DNA of 64,000 nucleotides from Pteria penguin. Lineage: Eukaryota > Mollusca > Bivalvia > Pterioida > Pteriidae. The first letter of the stretch is position 1. Every line of letters begins with the position of its first letter. The notes below the pieces were generated by a model that was not told where the DNA came from, searched no databases, and was given only the letters and a program-made list of their open reading frames with translations. The stretch is taken from contig CM068580.1 in the NCBI GenBank assembly GCA_035048485.1, positions 60,748,983 through 60,812,982 on the forward strand, read 5' to 3'. Below, in pieces: positions 19,917 through 34,160 of the stretch. The position numbers were made by a program, and so were the translations under genes.

Positions 19917-22080
19917 ATAAAGCCATATTCTTTCTCTATTGTAGGGAAAGAACACTCCTTTACATTAAGGTGTCCTTAACTGAAACAATCATACAAGTTG
20001 TCTCGCTTTTTAACATGTTAAATTAACGTTAACGCCAGTCAAACAAACAAGCTACAACAACAAAATTGACGTCAACTTTTCAATTAATTGTACTGACAAA
20101 TTACGGCATAGCACTTAAATTCACGGAAGTGATACCTACCGCTTACAATAAACATCAAAAAATTCATGAATGAGTGTAAAATGTTTACAATGTGGCCAAG
20201 GACATGCCTACTCAATCGTACCGTTCAAGTTAAAAGCTTAAAACCGCATCTTACTCATTGACATTCGACATAGCGTGTGTAGCACAAACAACTTCACGTC
20301 AGAAAATTTAACTCGATGTATGTATGATATAATGTGTATAAGTATGTGTATCGAGATATAAATATGAGTAAATGTTGAAGAACATTTTATCAAACAATAT
20401 GAAAGAAACAGCTCTACAATGCACTAGGTTGATATTTCTACTGAATCACACTTATCAGAAAAATTGAACATCTTTTAGAAAATAAAATTGTTTGAAAAAA
20501 AAGTTTCACAAACACATAAACGTCATAAGTACTTAGGGTAAGATAACAATGTGTTTAAAAATTGGAACAAAGATTTCAAATGCTTCACCAGTTTTACTTA
20601 CTCAAAAACAGAATCTTCAAGACTGAATTCAGATAGAAGGTAAACGCCCTCGAGCACCCTGTGTCCTCCACCAAATCAATGGCGTCCGCGTCCCCAATCA
20701 CGAAAGTAATGATTACCAGATCCAATGCACAGGTTAAGACTGAGAATATAAAAATGAAATATATGATCTAACTGAGTGTGTTGCGTGCCAAAATGGCAAA
20801 AAAAACTATAAAAGATTAAAATTAACGAGATATGTGCATTAATATTACAGAGAGGATAAATAATTAAAAAATTGTATCTTCAATGCATCGATGAATATGT
20901 AATAGGACATGGGGGATATTGATTAAGCGAACTGGCAACTTTATCTGGCATATGTCCAATATTCATGTATGTACAAAAATGCAAATTCTATGAAAAATGT
21001 GTTACTTAACAGAATTTTCATCGATAGTTTGAAGAAAACCTAATTCTGAAGCTCAATATTTCAAACATTAAAATGATAGATACTCCATAAAAATCATAAC
21101 ATTCATAACAAAACTACAGAACATAAAGATGAATTTTTTGTGAATTCTGAAAAAGTTCCATGTTTATTATGCAAATTCATTTTTTCCAGGAAGGCGCGAA
21201 TGATAAAATGCGATAGTGCGGATACCAACAATAGACAAAGAAGAAATAAATAAAATATTATGAACGGATTATTTTTTTTCCAGTATGCTCAAAATAATAG
21301 AAGCCATTGTAAGCAATGATTTCCTTTGACATTTTTTATTTATTCATTTATTCATTAATCCAATCATTTAGGTATTCACTTATATATTTATTCATGATTT
21401 GTTTATTCATTTATCATAAATTTCATATCAATATCGGGGACTCTGTCGGAAACAAGTAGAAACATCATTTAGTTAATAATATTATTATAATTACATTACA
21501 TTACAATAAATAGTCGTTAAAGTTCCGCAGTATTTTCAATGAAAACGTCAGGAGTAGAATAAACTCTAAATGATATAAATTCTATTAATTCTGTTTAGTT
21601 TAATTCAAACCCTTTTCATGAATTCAATTCTATCATTTACTCAGAGGCGACATAAGTCTTGTATTTCGCACACTGATAACGTCTACTAAGAGGAAGCAGA
21701 GTGAAGGGAGTGAAAGATAATTAATTACCCTGCCATGACATTTTACCTCGTGCAAATAACAGAACCAAACTAGTGAACAGATGTCTTCGAATCATTGACA
21801 CACACGCACACATCTCGGAACAATGTTATCTCAAAATTACTTATAAATGCATATATTAATCTTGCTCGATATTTACATTTAATAAGTATTTGGAATCAGT
21901 AGCATTTGAATATTATTCAAATATTTATTCTATGTGATACAGAAATTTTCATCATATATCAATAACTGTTGAATGGGAACTAAGTAATAGGAATTGAATA
22001 ATTTTAGTTTTAGTATTTTAGTTAATATTATTATATATGAATTAATTACACAATTAAACCTTTTTCTTCGTCTGATTAGT
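19917..22080. other. AT-rich intergenic stretch
   Basis: No gene or recognised element. Contains TTTAT/TTCAT-rich low-complexity sequence near 21330-21420. Confidence 0.4.
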
Positions 22081-22086
22081 ATGATT

Positions 22087-22411
<325 letters not shown>

Positions 22412-23181
22412 TTTATAAATTTTCCAATAACAGTATAATTTTCATCATTTGAAGGAATTGTTACATAGCAAAAAGATATCTACCAATATTAATTTTCATG
22501 CACCAGAATCGCATTTCGACAAAGAAATAATGTAGTTTATAAAAGTGCGTGTGTTAATGTTAATTGCGTCTGTTAATTCCATGTCAGTGTTTCACATATG
22601 GGTAATATCCTCACGAAACTCGTGTATTCAGTACCATAAACGTCATGTATTTTTTCCCATTTGATTATCAATGGCTTGATATGTAGACACGAGACCACCG
22701 TGAACCCAGAAACGCACTCTAAGCTCTTTAAACTACTTATTTTCCTAGTATAGAATAAACTTGAATAAACAAAATTATTTTTGACAATTTTATTTAACAA
22801 AACAAAAGCAATAATTTCTAACAAAGATGGTGTTTTCAAGACATACGCTCGCAAAATTTGAACAATACACTATGAATTACAATAACATAATACATAAAAT
22901 AACAAAAAATCAAATTGAAAATATTATTACAAATTATTGATAACGATTATTGCCAACTGAAAATGATTTCGTATTCAATATATGAATATTAGAACAATAG
23001 ATGAATGAATATATTTACATTTTTAATCTAATGTTTGCAGTTTGCATATTAATCTTGGGACAATATTAAATTCATTTATATACTGGTTTGAAAAATACAA
23101 AATAAAACAATAAAAATAAGCCTATGAATTTTAGATGAAATTTAAACAAATGGATTTCATAGCATTACAGTCCGGATAATT
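22412..23181. other. 3' flank of the single-exon IL-17-like gene
   Basis: AT-rich, with no coding region. The minus-strand gene must end here; TTTATT near 22790 (AATAAA on the minus strand) is a possible polyadenylation signal. Confidence 0.35.
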
Positions 23182-23748
23182 TTATTTGCCGGACACGGTT
23201 TGTCGTCTTACCGCACACGCACATCCGACCTGAATCCTCTCGGTTTCACTACGATATACAAACTGTCCGTTAGAGCACTGAGTGACCCTCTTCAGCACTT
23301 TAATATTTTGATAAATAGGTTCGCATACACAGTCTCCATAGTTTGCATTTTGCGGGACGACACAGGTGTTACATCTGCATCTTGCTTCAGTCAAGATCTT
23401 AGGTATACGATGATGGTTTCTAGATAGCACATGATACCATGGACACAAACTTCTTTCATTAAGTTGAGCCGACATATTACTGGGTAGACTGTGCGGACAG
23501 TGCGTCTCGGACCCCACAGGCTCTATATACGTGTTCTTGTCTGTGTTTGTAGGCAAGTTCTCCGGCAAGGCTTCTTGCATCTCCAGTATTATATTTGTGG
23601 TTGACCCTGTTGTACCGATGGAGGTCTGACAGGCTTTAGGTTCATTCTGAGGTCTCCCATGGCTTATTTGTGTCAGTAAGAAGTTAGATAAACCATATAC
23701 AACCAATGTCGTCCAAGCCAATTTCATTGTCACTTTTATAAACCTCAT
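23182..23748 (-). CDS. IL-17-like cytokine, single-exon, divergent member
   Basis: An uninterrupted 188-aa ORF starts at the first Met; a second Met at residue 8 begins an equally good signal peptide (hydrophobic to about residue 30). The IL-17 fold region is clear: RSLCPWYHVLSRNHHRIPK, ILTEARCRCNTC, CEPIYQNIKVLKR and a final GCACAVRR, with eleven cysteines after the signal peptide. It should be a secreted cystine-knot cytokine acting on IL-17 receptors. Unlike the four other IL-17-like genes here it has no intron after the signal-peptide start and lacks the GP-x-PM end, finishing TVSGK. It has an N-glycosylation site (NMS). A TATA box lies about 70 bp upstream. Confidence 0.93.
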   Translation of the reverse strand: MRFIKVTMKLAWTTLVVYGLSNFLLTQISHGRPQNEPKACQTSIGTTGSTTNIILEMQEALPENLPTNTDKNTYIEPVGSETHCPHSLPSNMSAQLNERSLCPWYHVLSRNHHRIPKILTEARCRCNTCVVPQNANYGDCVCEPIYQNIKVLKRVTQCSNGQFVYRSETERIQVGCACAVRRQTVSGK

Positions 23749-23816
23749 ATGGTACTGTGAATCACTCCTCCGCTATTCAGAGTAGAAAACAAGATGATTC
23801 TGCGTCGTTATTTCGC

Positions 23817-23824
23817 CTTATATA
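23817..23824 (-). promoter_or_regulatory. TATA box of the single-exon IL-17-like gene
   Basis: TATATAAG on the minus strand, 69 bp upstream of the ATG. This predicts transcription starting about 30 bp downstream with a short leader. Confidence 0.65.
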
Positions 23825-26242
23825 CTTTGCATATACAATGAGGGTTTTGAAGAATAGGGAAGTGATAACGAATATCACTTGATTTTAATTTGTATTAATT
23901 AGGCGCATTTTTTTTCTATCGGATTTGCTGGATCATCAGTTTAATCGGTGCATTAAATGTGTAACCTGTCTGTGTGTGAAATGGAGAAATAATAAATAAA
24001 TAACATGTACTTCAAGGAGAAAGGAGCCCTTGGCCAGAACATTTATTATCTACGGATATGTTCGAGTCGCTTCCTGTAAAAAATTACTCGTAAAATTAGC
24101 TAACATGCTGAAAGCTCATCCACAAAAATAATCATGAGATGAATTTTACATGATGTACAATTATTCTTCTCCCATTTTTCTTTACTAGTGCGTTACATCA
24201 TTCGACGATATTTCCTTGAAATTTCTAAAAGATAGTGACACATATTTTGTATAAAACTTTTTGCATCAGCGTTTTTGCAGTAGTAGAATTTTATATAATT
24301 TTCTGACTGCATGTAGAGAGATCTTATGGTATTATATATAGCATCAAGGATATATGAAGGAAATGAAACTTTTTGCTATCTATATCTGTAGTTTTAAAGT
24401 GAAGATGTTGTTAGTCATGTCTGAAATATACAATTTACTTTATAAATTTCTTACTTAATAAACTTTTCAACTGAACATAGCATACTACATTCCCTATCTA
24501 TAATACATACAATAATTATTATTATTATATATTCAGACAAATATTCAATACACTAGATTCTAGTTTCTATAAATGGATCTTCATAAAGTAAACCTATGGT
24601 TAGTTTTAACTTGGCGCTGTAATTGAGATGTAATAGTTTGTGACGTCCTGAATGTATTTCTTTTCTGATTTTCTTACTTTGGTGAATCGTTTCGGGTCTC
24701 CCACTTTGCATTCTATGCCGCCAAAGGCGAAAGCTTTGAAATTTTAAAATATTTGTAATGCGAACCGTATTATCTATGAGACCGAATAGTAAAGTTAATA
24801 CAAAGCTTTGTAGGAGGAAAAACAGACCTATTTTTATCATTGTGTATATCAAGCTTTGAATTTCATATCATTATCCAAGCAGTGATTGTTAAAATAGTAA
24901 GAGGAAAATATCTATATGCATATTACTTGATTTTGCTGCCTAACAAAAGAAAAAATGATACTGCAGTCTGCCAGAAACATTAGCAGCTGAAAACAGTCAA
25001 CCAAACGGAAGAACATCGTTTCATTTCTTGTATATTCGCATACCTTCTCTAGAATATGTTCATCATTTCGAGTGATAAGTTTAACTAAGGAAACAATTAT
25101 TCATGAAAAAGTCTTCATGTAAGCTGACATGATCTAAAATAACCCTCTATTCCAATATGAATTCAACTAGGGGCAGACCTAATTTGGCATGTAAATACGC
25201 CAGCTGTTCATTTTTCATAACTTTTTTCTGAAGTAAATGTTCAGCCTCTTTTACCATTGTGGGTATTCCAGAAATAAGTTTGAACTATTTTGTGGTCTTG
25301 TTCATACAATCAGTTTTTCAAGTATATAGATAACCCTTTGAATTCTTTTAGTACACTTAGATGTCCGCAGAAAGTGGAATGAAATTTCGAAATTGTTAAT
25401 TTGGATAATAATATCTGTATTTTAACCCGAGCATTGAACTCAGTTTCTCAAAATCAATATCAATTAAATGTGCAATGTTTTCAAATGAAAGTAGACCTTA
25501 TTTTTACTTTTAAATTCTGTATCGAGGCTGATTCCAGGCAAAATACTTTTTGTCGCAAATGTGATTATGGCATTAATGTTTGGATTGTAACGTCACAATA
25601 ATGTGATGCGAATCTGAGAAGCAAAACTTCATTTTTCCAGTATCAGCCCCTTACATCGTGTAAAATAAGAAAAAGGACTATTGCAAGTATAAAAGGCATA
25701 TCACCTCTTTGAACTCAGTAAAATGCACCTTTACTGAGAACTGCTAGGTCAGCTGACTGCGAAATGAAATATAGTTCATATATACTATATCAACTTTCAA
25801 ATCTATATCACTAAAGTCCGACGGCTGATTTATTCTTTTAGGACAAAATGGTCGAGAAAATATTAACTCGGGCTTTCTTTGTGTAATGACTAGATTACAT
25901 CTATAAGTATGTACAGATATACTGAGAACTCGAGAACTTAATGTGCACAAGAAGTACTGTGTACAGTGTACCTTGTCACCTGTGTCCACTTTGGGATTAG
26001 TCACAGTCATTTCAAGCCTTTCGGCATCCCTGTAGACTAATTAAAGTTTTCTATTGGTATTCCAATTTCCGCCATATGTTCACAGTGACAGCCGTCATAT
26101 TCGCCCAATGGGGGTTATCGTGATGTGTCGATATACAGTATTCAGACAGAAAACCAATTGAGTAAGAACTATTTCTGTTAATACATGTATGCTGACCCCT
26201 TCATTTTGTAAGCACATATACACACAGATCACTGTGTCCATC
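23825..26242. other. Intergenic stretch without recognised genes
   Basis: Only chance ORFs. The one at 24553-24852 (-) has a hydrophobic start but no recognisable domain. No repeat I can name. Confidence 0.35.
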
Positions 26243-26485
26243 AAAGAAAGCTGTTGTGGTTCAGTGGATGATGTGCTGAGCTTATGAGAGAAAGGTCCTG
26301 GGTTCGACTTCCGCCGTGGCCACAACGGTGCTTTGTCTTTCGGATGAGACAGACAGTAAAAACCGAGGCCCCGTGTCACGGTAGGCGTGGCACGTAAAAA
26401 ATCCCTCACTGCTTCGGATGGGTCCGTTGCAAAGGTATAAATTTCTATGCAATCCATCAGGCAGACACAGTCATCATTTATGTGA
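26243..26485 (+). repeat. tRNA-derived SINE, 3' end missing
   Basis: Head with B box GGTTCGACTTCC, body CTTTCGGATGAGACAGACAGTAAAAACC (a duplicated ACAG) and GGCAGACACAGTCATCATTTATG. The CAATCA tail is replaced by the start of the neighbouring retroelement fragment. Confidence 0.8.
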
Positions 26486-26489
26486 GTGA

Positions 26490-27878
26490 TATACATGATA
26501 GACATGAGTCTATATTTAATGACCCTGATGTAGCCAGAGACCTCTCTGAACTCCACGAACAATTTATTATTTCCCAGCTGACAAAGCAGCAAAAAATTAT
26601 ACCTTCGTTTGCAAAAGATTTTACATTAATTGTCTGTTAGAGGAACTTTGATTACACTCTGCACCTGGAAATCCAACATACATACAAACAAATTTATCTA
26701 TTTCTGAAATACTTCAATACCACAAATCTGTTCTCGAGTCTTTTGGAATTACCACGACAAACTCTGACCTTAAATTACCTTACATTTAATGGATTCCAAA
26801 AATGCACAAAACCCCGTTTCATTGCTGGTTCTTCCAAGTGTACCACCAAACCTCTATCCATATTGCTAACGAAGATATTGACACACATCAAGCATGGTCT
26901 TTAAATTTACTGTGATATCGCATACTCCAGAGGCGGAATAAATCAGATGTGGATCCTCAAGAATTCTAAAGAACTTTTAGAGAATCTAAAATCTCCGAAA
27001 TTCATAATATTTTCAGCATAAAATCTTTTGACTTCTCCACGCTCTACACTACAATTTAGCATCAAAAGCTCAAAAACAGACTTGCTTCAATTATTTGAAA
27101 TTCTTTTTTCCATAAAAATGGAAATCTTGTCATTGGGCGGGAAGATACATATTTTGTAAAAGAACACTCTGATGCAAAACACAAGTATACCGAAGATCAA
27201 ATCATCAAAATGCTGGAATTTTTAATAGACAATATTTTCGTGGTGTTTGGAGGGAACATTTTTCAGCAAATCATTGGCATTCCCATGGGAACTAACTGCG
27301 CACCTCTTCTTGCTGACATTTTCTTATATTCGTATGAGGCAGAATTTATTCATAACATGTTCTCCAAAGGCAGAAAAAGCCTTGCATCTCAGTTTAATTT
27401 TACGTATAGATATATAAACGACGTATTGTCAAGCAATAATCCTAACTTTAAGGATTACATACATGAAATCTATCCCCATGAACTTGAGATAAAAGAGACA
27501 ACCGAAAGCAATAATTCCGCTTCGTATCTGAATATATTTGTAACTTTCGACAATAATGGTCATTTGAACACCTCTCTGTATGACAAACGTGAGGATTTTG
27601 ACTTCCAAATAACTAACTTTCCGTTTATTTGCAGCAATATCCCGTCCTCACCTGTCTATGGAGTTTTTATATCTCGACCTATAAGGTACGCAAGAGCCTG
27701 TTCTCTATACGACGGTTTTATTCCAAGGGCCATACGACTGGCCACGAAGTTGCTCATGCGGGGATATGAACGTCTGAAATCGTCACTGAGGAAGTTCTAC
27801 GGTCGGTATGGGGATCTTGTACGAAAATATGATGTGCCTCTTTCTAGAATGATTGGTAATGTTCTGGAATGCGACTAA
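26490..27878 (+). pseudogene. Penelope-like reverse transcriptase, decayed
   Basis: From 26500 to about 27200 retroelement coding pieces occur in shifting frames with stops (AGSSKCTTKPLSI, NQMWILKNSKELLE, KSFDFSTLYTT). From 27210 the frame is open to 27878 (222 aa). It contains DNIFVVFGG, GIPMGTNCAPLLADIFLYSYE, FTYRYINDVLS, ASYLNIFVT, LYDKREDF, NFPFICSNIPSSPVYGVFIS and KSSLRKFYGRYGDLV. These are the palm and thumb landmarks of a Penelope-like element family common in marine invertebrates. The catalytic box reads YIND where YIDD is expected, so this copy is inactive even in its open part. The 3' tail continues to about 28170. Confidence 0.85.
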
Positions 27879-28170
27879 ATGACCTGTTCACTGAACACCA
27901 AATATGACTTTGTATACCAGTTTGTACTTTCGTATGTACAATTAGGAAACCAAAACTCTTGATTTTGACATGTTTCTTAAGAACTGCTGTGACGGGTGAT
28001 TTATGCAAACAGGAGACGCTTACTCTCCCCGGGCACCTGGTCTCACCTCGGAATTTATCAGTATTTCGGGGTTCACAACAGTTCCTTTTTTGAAACTTAC
28101 ACAGTTTTGTATCTGTCCTTGGACTTTGAGAATGATTAACGGTTTGGTACTTCTTCGATATTGATACAAC
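27879..28170 (+). repeat. 3' tail of the Penelope-like fragment
   Basis: Follows the RT stop directly and contains GTGACGGGTGATT, CAAACAGGAGACGCTTACTC and CCCCGGGCACCTGGTCTCACC, then GGGGTTCAC. It explains the similar orphan repeats in the phosphatase introns. Confidence 0.7.
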
Positions 28171-29864
28171 AATAATCAATCAATCCATCCATCCACCAAA
28201 CATTTTATACATCTTGGCGTTAATACTGATCAATTACCAAACACAATTTACCTCAGAGTAAAGGATCAATGATATATTATTTCCATTCACCAACACGTCT
28301 ATACTTAATAAATTATCCGAATAAGTTGTTTTCAAAAAGAATTCCTATCCTCTATAAAAATTTGGCATATTTAGATATTAAATCGAGAGTTGAAGGTATG
28401 TGCATATTTCCAGGGTCTGTATAACTTCTGTTCAATAAAGAAATCGCTTCTTTTTATTGAATTCATCGATGAAAATACTGGCGGTATCGAAGTAGGATAC
28501 CTTACTTATAGGTTTGTATTGGCTTTCCAATATTCCCATACTTCCCATATCCCACTCTATTCCCATAAAGTATAACCTTCAACAATTCTTCTGTTACATA
28601 ACGCTGTAAAATATTTTAATAACCAACTTTTCAATCATATTTGAATGTACCAGCATGGCATTTACTGCTAAATTTGATTGTTATGACGCCATTTCAGGTC
28701 GGACATTTGATTATGATGTCACAATCATTACAATAAAATAGTCCGCGTAATGTCACCTTCTGGTTGAAAAAAAAAATGAAATGGATCGGTGTATTTGACT
28801 CACCGACAACACAATGTAATAAATTAAATAATTGTGCAAGAATGTTGCAAATATTTGTATACCAAATGGAGTAAATGACCAAATTTGGACAGGTACCGTA
28901 GCCAATGCACTAAAACATAATTTGAACCCGGATGTGCCAGGTGAGATGCTATATTAAATTTCAGCTCTGCGCTTTAACCCATTCGACCACTGCCATCCAA
29001 GTAAATGCAAATGTCACATTATGTCACATTTTTACGTTGCCGTTGTTCAAATTGGTGTTGTGAACTTGGCTGCGCCTTTTAAAAACGTTTTTGTGGAAGA
29101 TGTTAATGTGTGATACAGGTCTTTTCATGTTATTTAAGAGTTATCGATCCTTGGATGACGTAAAAGATATTCCGTCATAAGAAGAGAGATTGGGAAATAA
29201 AACTGTTGATTTGTCTTCGTAAAAAGTAACTTGTATATAATAGTAGTAACAAAAGAATTTAAAACTTTAGGTCTGAAACATATTTCTTATATATATTATA
29301 ACTTTTCAAATCATATAGATTTTTTGCATCGACTATGTGTCAAAATAAGATGGCGGTGTTCAATATTTTTGCTCATTTTTAAATTTGACATGGTTATATA
29401 AAAAAGAAAATTATGTTCAAATAAACATCTGATATTGTAGAAAATTATGAACAATACATATAATTCATCTCTATAAGAGCTGCCCTTTCATTGTTTTGCA
29501 ATGATTAGGGGACAACATAAGGGGTAGTTTAATAAAAATCTTACTATGCGCGAAATGTAACCTGGATACATACATATTTCTTTTGTTTATTAAGTACATA
29601 TAGTATTGTGAAAATATGAAAATAAATCACGGAAATAAGATTTACACAATTTGTTACATTATCAGCACTCTAAATATCACATTTTGATGCATATGCACGG
29701 GGGTAATTTTTGCAACTGGTGATGTAGGATAGCCTCTTCTTTTGTTACCCATATAAGGGATTCTAAAAGTGATACTTAGCCATAAAGGAAAGATATACTA
29801 CAAATAAGAAGAGTTTACAATCTGCTGATTTACATAAAATTGCCCATGCAATCTAATACATGAT
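28171..29864. other. Intergenic stretch
   Basis: No credible gene. Around 28920-29000 a GAACCCGGATG...CTTTAACCCATTCGACC segment looks like a decayed antisense tRNA-type SINE head. Confidence 0.35.
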
Positions 29865-30690
29865 ATGTTTGACTCAAGAATATTAAATATTAGGTTTCAG
29901 CACTTTGTGCCTAGTGGAATTTCCCATCCAAATTTCTACAGTGATCTAGCTTACAAATTAAGGAGGATAAGATATTTTAATAACTTTATTTTGTCTGGAT
30001 CTAAAATTGTCAAACTTCTTCTACATCGACAATATGACCAAAAGATCATCGCTAAGACTATTGGTCTTGTATTGGGCCCTTATACAGCCTTATGCAGACC
30101 TCCGTGAGCGTTGAACACTGATTAAAAGGGCGGTTGGGACTCTATGACGGGCATTGACTTAACCTTTTCAGAGGAGATATGGTCCCGAACCTCGTCCTCT
30201 CTAACTGTTAGTCGGGACTCCTACAGATCAAGGGTCTGAGCTCGCTTCCAGACCAGCAGAGCACAGTTACCTCATGTTGATGTCGCTCAGTATATTTTTG
30301 ATAACATAATCTTTATCTATATTACTATTAGTGTTTATGTATTTTATGACCTCTCACCTTGAGAATCTCGTTGATCCTTTTCCTCTAGAGGACTTTAGAT
30401 GATTATTTATGAATTTTAGATGTGTGTCATTTGATTGTACTGCATTTGCAATATGTGGGAAAGTGGGCCCGTAAATCGGTTAACCACACCAATTGAGTAT
30501 CTTTTGTTACTCCACTGACCGTCTTAAGTCGGTATCGCATCTGTCGTAGAATCAATATTATTTTTAATGTCACTACATGTATTTCATTACTTGTTATCAA
30601 GTTTTGTTGGACATCTCCTTGGTGACTTGTGCCCTACAATTAAGTCAGATGATTTCCCTTTCCACTCAAATAATAAAGATTTTTAAAGCA
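29865..30690 (+). pseudogene. Second Penelope-like fragment: C-terminal coding remnant plus 3' tail
   Basis: An 80-codon open stretch reads GISHPNFYSDLAYKLRRIRY, SGSKIVKLLL, AKTIGLVLGPYTALCR. I recognise this as the C-terminal end of retroelement proteins common in corals and molluscs. After the stop, remnants in other frames (MTGIDLTFSEEIWSRT) and an AT-rich tail run to AATAATAAAGATTTTT. A reverse copy of the tail lies at 15310-16735. No catalytic core is present. Confidence 0.65.
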
Positions 30691-33600
30691 AAAGTTTTTC
30701 ATTAGAGTTTTCTTAGAGATGGATAACCCTTATGAAGTTGGAAAATACAATTTTTGAATTATTTATGTTAGTATTTATTTTTTATGTTTATTTGTTATAT
30801 CCTAGTGCAAAAGGTCAAGGGCGCAATAGTGTCCAGTATGGTCGACTTTGATATAAAAAATTTCAAACTGATTTGGATTCCCGTTTCGGCACCATTTTCT
30901 TGAATCCGCCTAAGTTTTTAATAAAATTGACTACTCAGAGTTCCATTTTCTTGTAAACCCTGTCGCGTAAGTCATTATTAATGTCACAGCTGTGAATTTA
31001 TTCCAAACTGACTGCGTGTCCTTGTGGCTACCATTAGATGCAGACAGATCTGTTAACGTCAACTTATCTTGTAGTTTCCTATTCAACTGCACCTTTTCGT
31101 TTGTCATACGGTTAACCTCAACATGAAAAGAAAACCAAAGAAACAGATTTCTTCTATTTGCAGAAAGGTCAGACTCCCGTTAGGTAATAGAATGATGAAT
31201 TTGTGTGACAAGGGCCTACATGTGCGGTTTGCCTTGTCATAGATTGAAATAGCGTTCTTTACTGTATAATGACAGGGCGGGGGTTGCTGTCCATTCATAA
31301 TTTCGAGATATGTCTTTGAAGTTGCAGTTGTGTAACTAATTTTGATTTATCTTACTTCTAGTCAATAGATTACACACGCAAGAAGAGCATATGGTCAAAT
31401 TGTGATGCAACGTCGTATTCCTAGAGAGAAATTCCACATCTTGATATAACAAGTACTACCGTGCATTCAAGACGTCATTTGTCACAGAAAACTTCGTGAT
31501 TATACAGATTTTAGAAATCTCGAATAAAAAAACAATAGTCATCGCTTTCTTGAGCTTAGTCGTAAGTACATTGATAAAGTTGTCTTCAAAAAGTTTAAAC
31601 TTAATCACGCAATATTACAGTATCTTTGGCAGTTTCAAATTTTACATTGCTTTAGACTAAATGATCAAAACCTTCTCCATGGTTTCAATGATGTTATAGT
31701 AAAATGGCCCTAATTTCTCTGGCAAAGCATCATATGACACTCATTTAAGAGATTAATGAGGTGTTCTTAATGTAAAGTAACATTTAACATCTATTTTACT
31801 GTTAGTGCTTTATGGCGTCATTGGTGAGAGTTGCATTAGTTTAGATGAATGTTTAGTGTCACAGCAGCGAAGGCAGAATGAGGAAAAAATATACAAGGAA
31901 AAGGAAGTCAACATTAAAAGATCCCAAATCACATAAACATTGTATCATCACTTCTTACGGCCTTGAGGGATGCAATCTTAAAATGGAACATAGAGTCCTG
32001 CTCACCTTAAGCCTCGAGAAAGGTATATATTCAGCATCGATATTCACTAGAAGTATACTAACCTCCGACTGTGTGGATCTAAATGCAATATACGACCTAT
32101 TTAATTACAACTAAATGATTCTCTTTATATAATAGATAAAACGGATATATTTCAGTATTTGAAAAAAATCAAATTTGCGATGACAAGAAATGAATTTTTT
32201 CTTTGAATGTCTGTTTCTCGTTTTACGTTATGCTTAAATTATTTCTCTTATACGGCGGTGGTAATTATCTAATGCAATTCGCAAAATTTTCGGTCTATGC
32301 GACTGACCCATGCTTAGCATAGACGGATACTGACTACCGTGACGTCGGCTTTACCGTCCCGAAAAAACCTTAATGTCTTCATGACCCTGGTTCCCATAAA
32401 ATCACCGATGTAAACCTTAAGTACCTCGCTTGCTGTGTAGACGATCAGGGTTTTATTTCGACGGGGTTTGCAATTACACCGTTATGTTTAAGAAGTTGAT
32501 CAACTCCTGCTTCAATGCACGAAGTAGAAGTGAGAATTTGTTGAAACCGACGTAAAAACCTAAAACACAAACGAACAAAATAGAATAAACAACAGATGTG
32601 CTCACCATTGTCAAAATATATCTACGTAATAGATAGCAAACTTTAAAACAAAGTTATCTTTCTTCGAGGCCTACACGTATTATCAAATTTACACTTAAAC
32701 CGCAAGACTGCTTTTTTTCATTCTAAACAATGTTATTATTCGTTCATTAAGTAAGTATTATTCTTTATTTGCTCTTTTCCTATTAAAAATGCACGTAATT
32801 TTGACTTATGATATTTGTCAGACAGTGTCCGTAAACATATCACCTATTACAAAACACAAGGGGACACGACAGACATCTCTTCAAAAATAAACTTCCTTCC
32901 TTGTCACACAGGGCCGGTATTGAGAGAATGCGAGGTATGACGTCACCGTGTAGTAGTAGGTATGCATATACATAAAAAGTCACGGTCAATGGTCAGATTG
33001 TTTAATTTCATTCACCTGTCTGTCACACGTAAAACAAGTGTTAAGTTATCTGCATATATGCAAATTATGTCCCTCGGTGACCTTTTTAAACTCAAGAGGT
33101 CTGCCAGTGGCCTAGTGCCCTTTACCCAAAACGCAAATGAATACACGGTAATTTGTATAGCATGCTGTAAGTCTTTATTGTATTATTAATATTTATTAGA
33201 GTGTATACGATTCATGTAATTAATATTTTGATGTTTGCATTGTTTTATAGGTAAAACTTCCGCTTTCCACAGACACCCCCCCCCCCTTCCTTCTCTGCCT
33301 TTTCTGTAAATTTGATTACACAAAATTTTAAACTAGATCTAGCTTCGCTAAAGTCTGTGTAGCATATGTTTACAATACTGTTTATAAATGTTTTGCATGT
33401 ATGATCTGGATTGGCAAATATGTCAGTATTAATCATCATTTAAATCACTTCACTATAAATTTCATTGTTACATTGTTGAGGAAGTTCTTCATTTGTAATC
33501 GAACGGCAAATGCTCACGTGTCGCAATACACATGTACACTTGTGACCCGTGACGCAGAGAGGTTTAAACGACTTTTAAAATACCAACCAATCAGAAACAA

Positions 33601-34160
33601 TTGATAGATGTTGTAATTCCTTAACCAATAGAAATGAACGATGCAATGTTGTATACTGAATTCAAAGTTTTGCCGATATTGATCCACAGTGAAAATGTGA
33701 ATTGACGTCTTCTGTGTAAGAGGAAGCAATATTAACTTTAAAAAAGAAAAAAAAAGAAAGAAAGAAAGAAAGAAAACGGAAAAAGACACCCCCCTTCCCC
33801 CTTGTATGAAAACTCATTAAAATGTAAGCGACATTCATCTGTTATGAAATATTTAAGAAAAAATGCATTATAGACGATAAAAATATTATTAGAATTCCAC
33901 CTTTAAATTATCGAAATACTTGAAATTTTTATAATGATTTATTTTCCTGTTATGTAAATTTTCTGATTATTGATTTAGCACGTAAATAGAATGTTTAAGG
34001 TTTATATAAAGTATTAAAAGTTGTTTATCAGTTTAAAGATTATTATTTGATATTTTGTGTAAATTCACTCGGAAACTAAACTTGGAAAGTAAAAGTTGAA
34101 CTATTTTCTTCATTCTGTATACTTTTTATATCATTAAAACCTGGATAAAAGAAAACAAAA
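30691..34160. other. Intergenic stretch
   Basis: No recognised gene. The 78-codon ORF at 31878-32114 (+) is Lys-rich at its start with no known motif. There is a short C run at 33281-33291 and an A/G-rich tract near 33740-33785. Confidence 0.35.

Noticed and set aside
24553..24852. 99-codon minus-strand ORF with hydrophobic start
   Set aside because: A signal-peptide-like start alone is not evidence; the rest is unrecognised and AT-rich.
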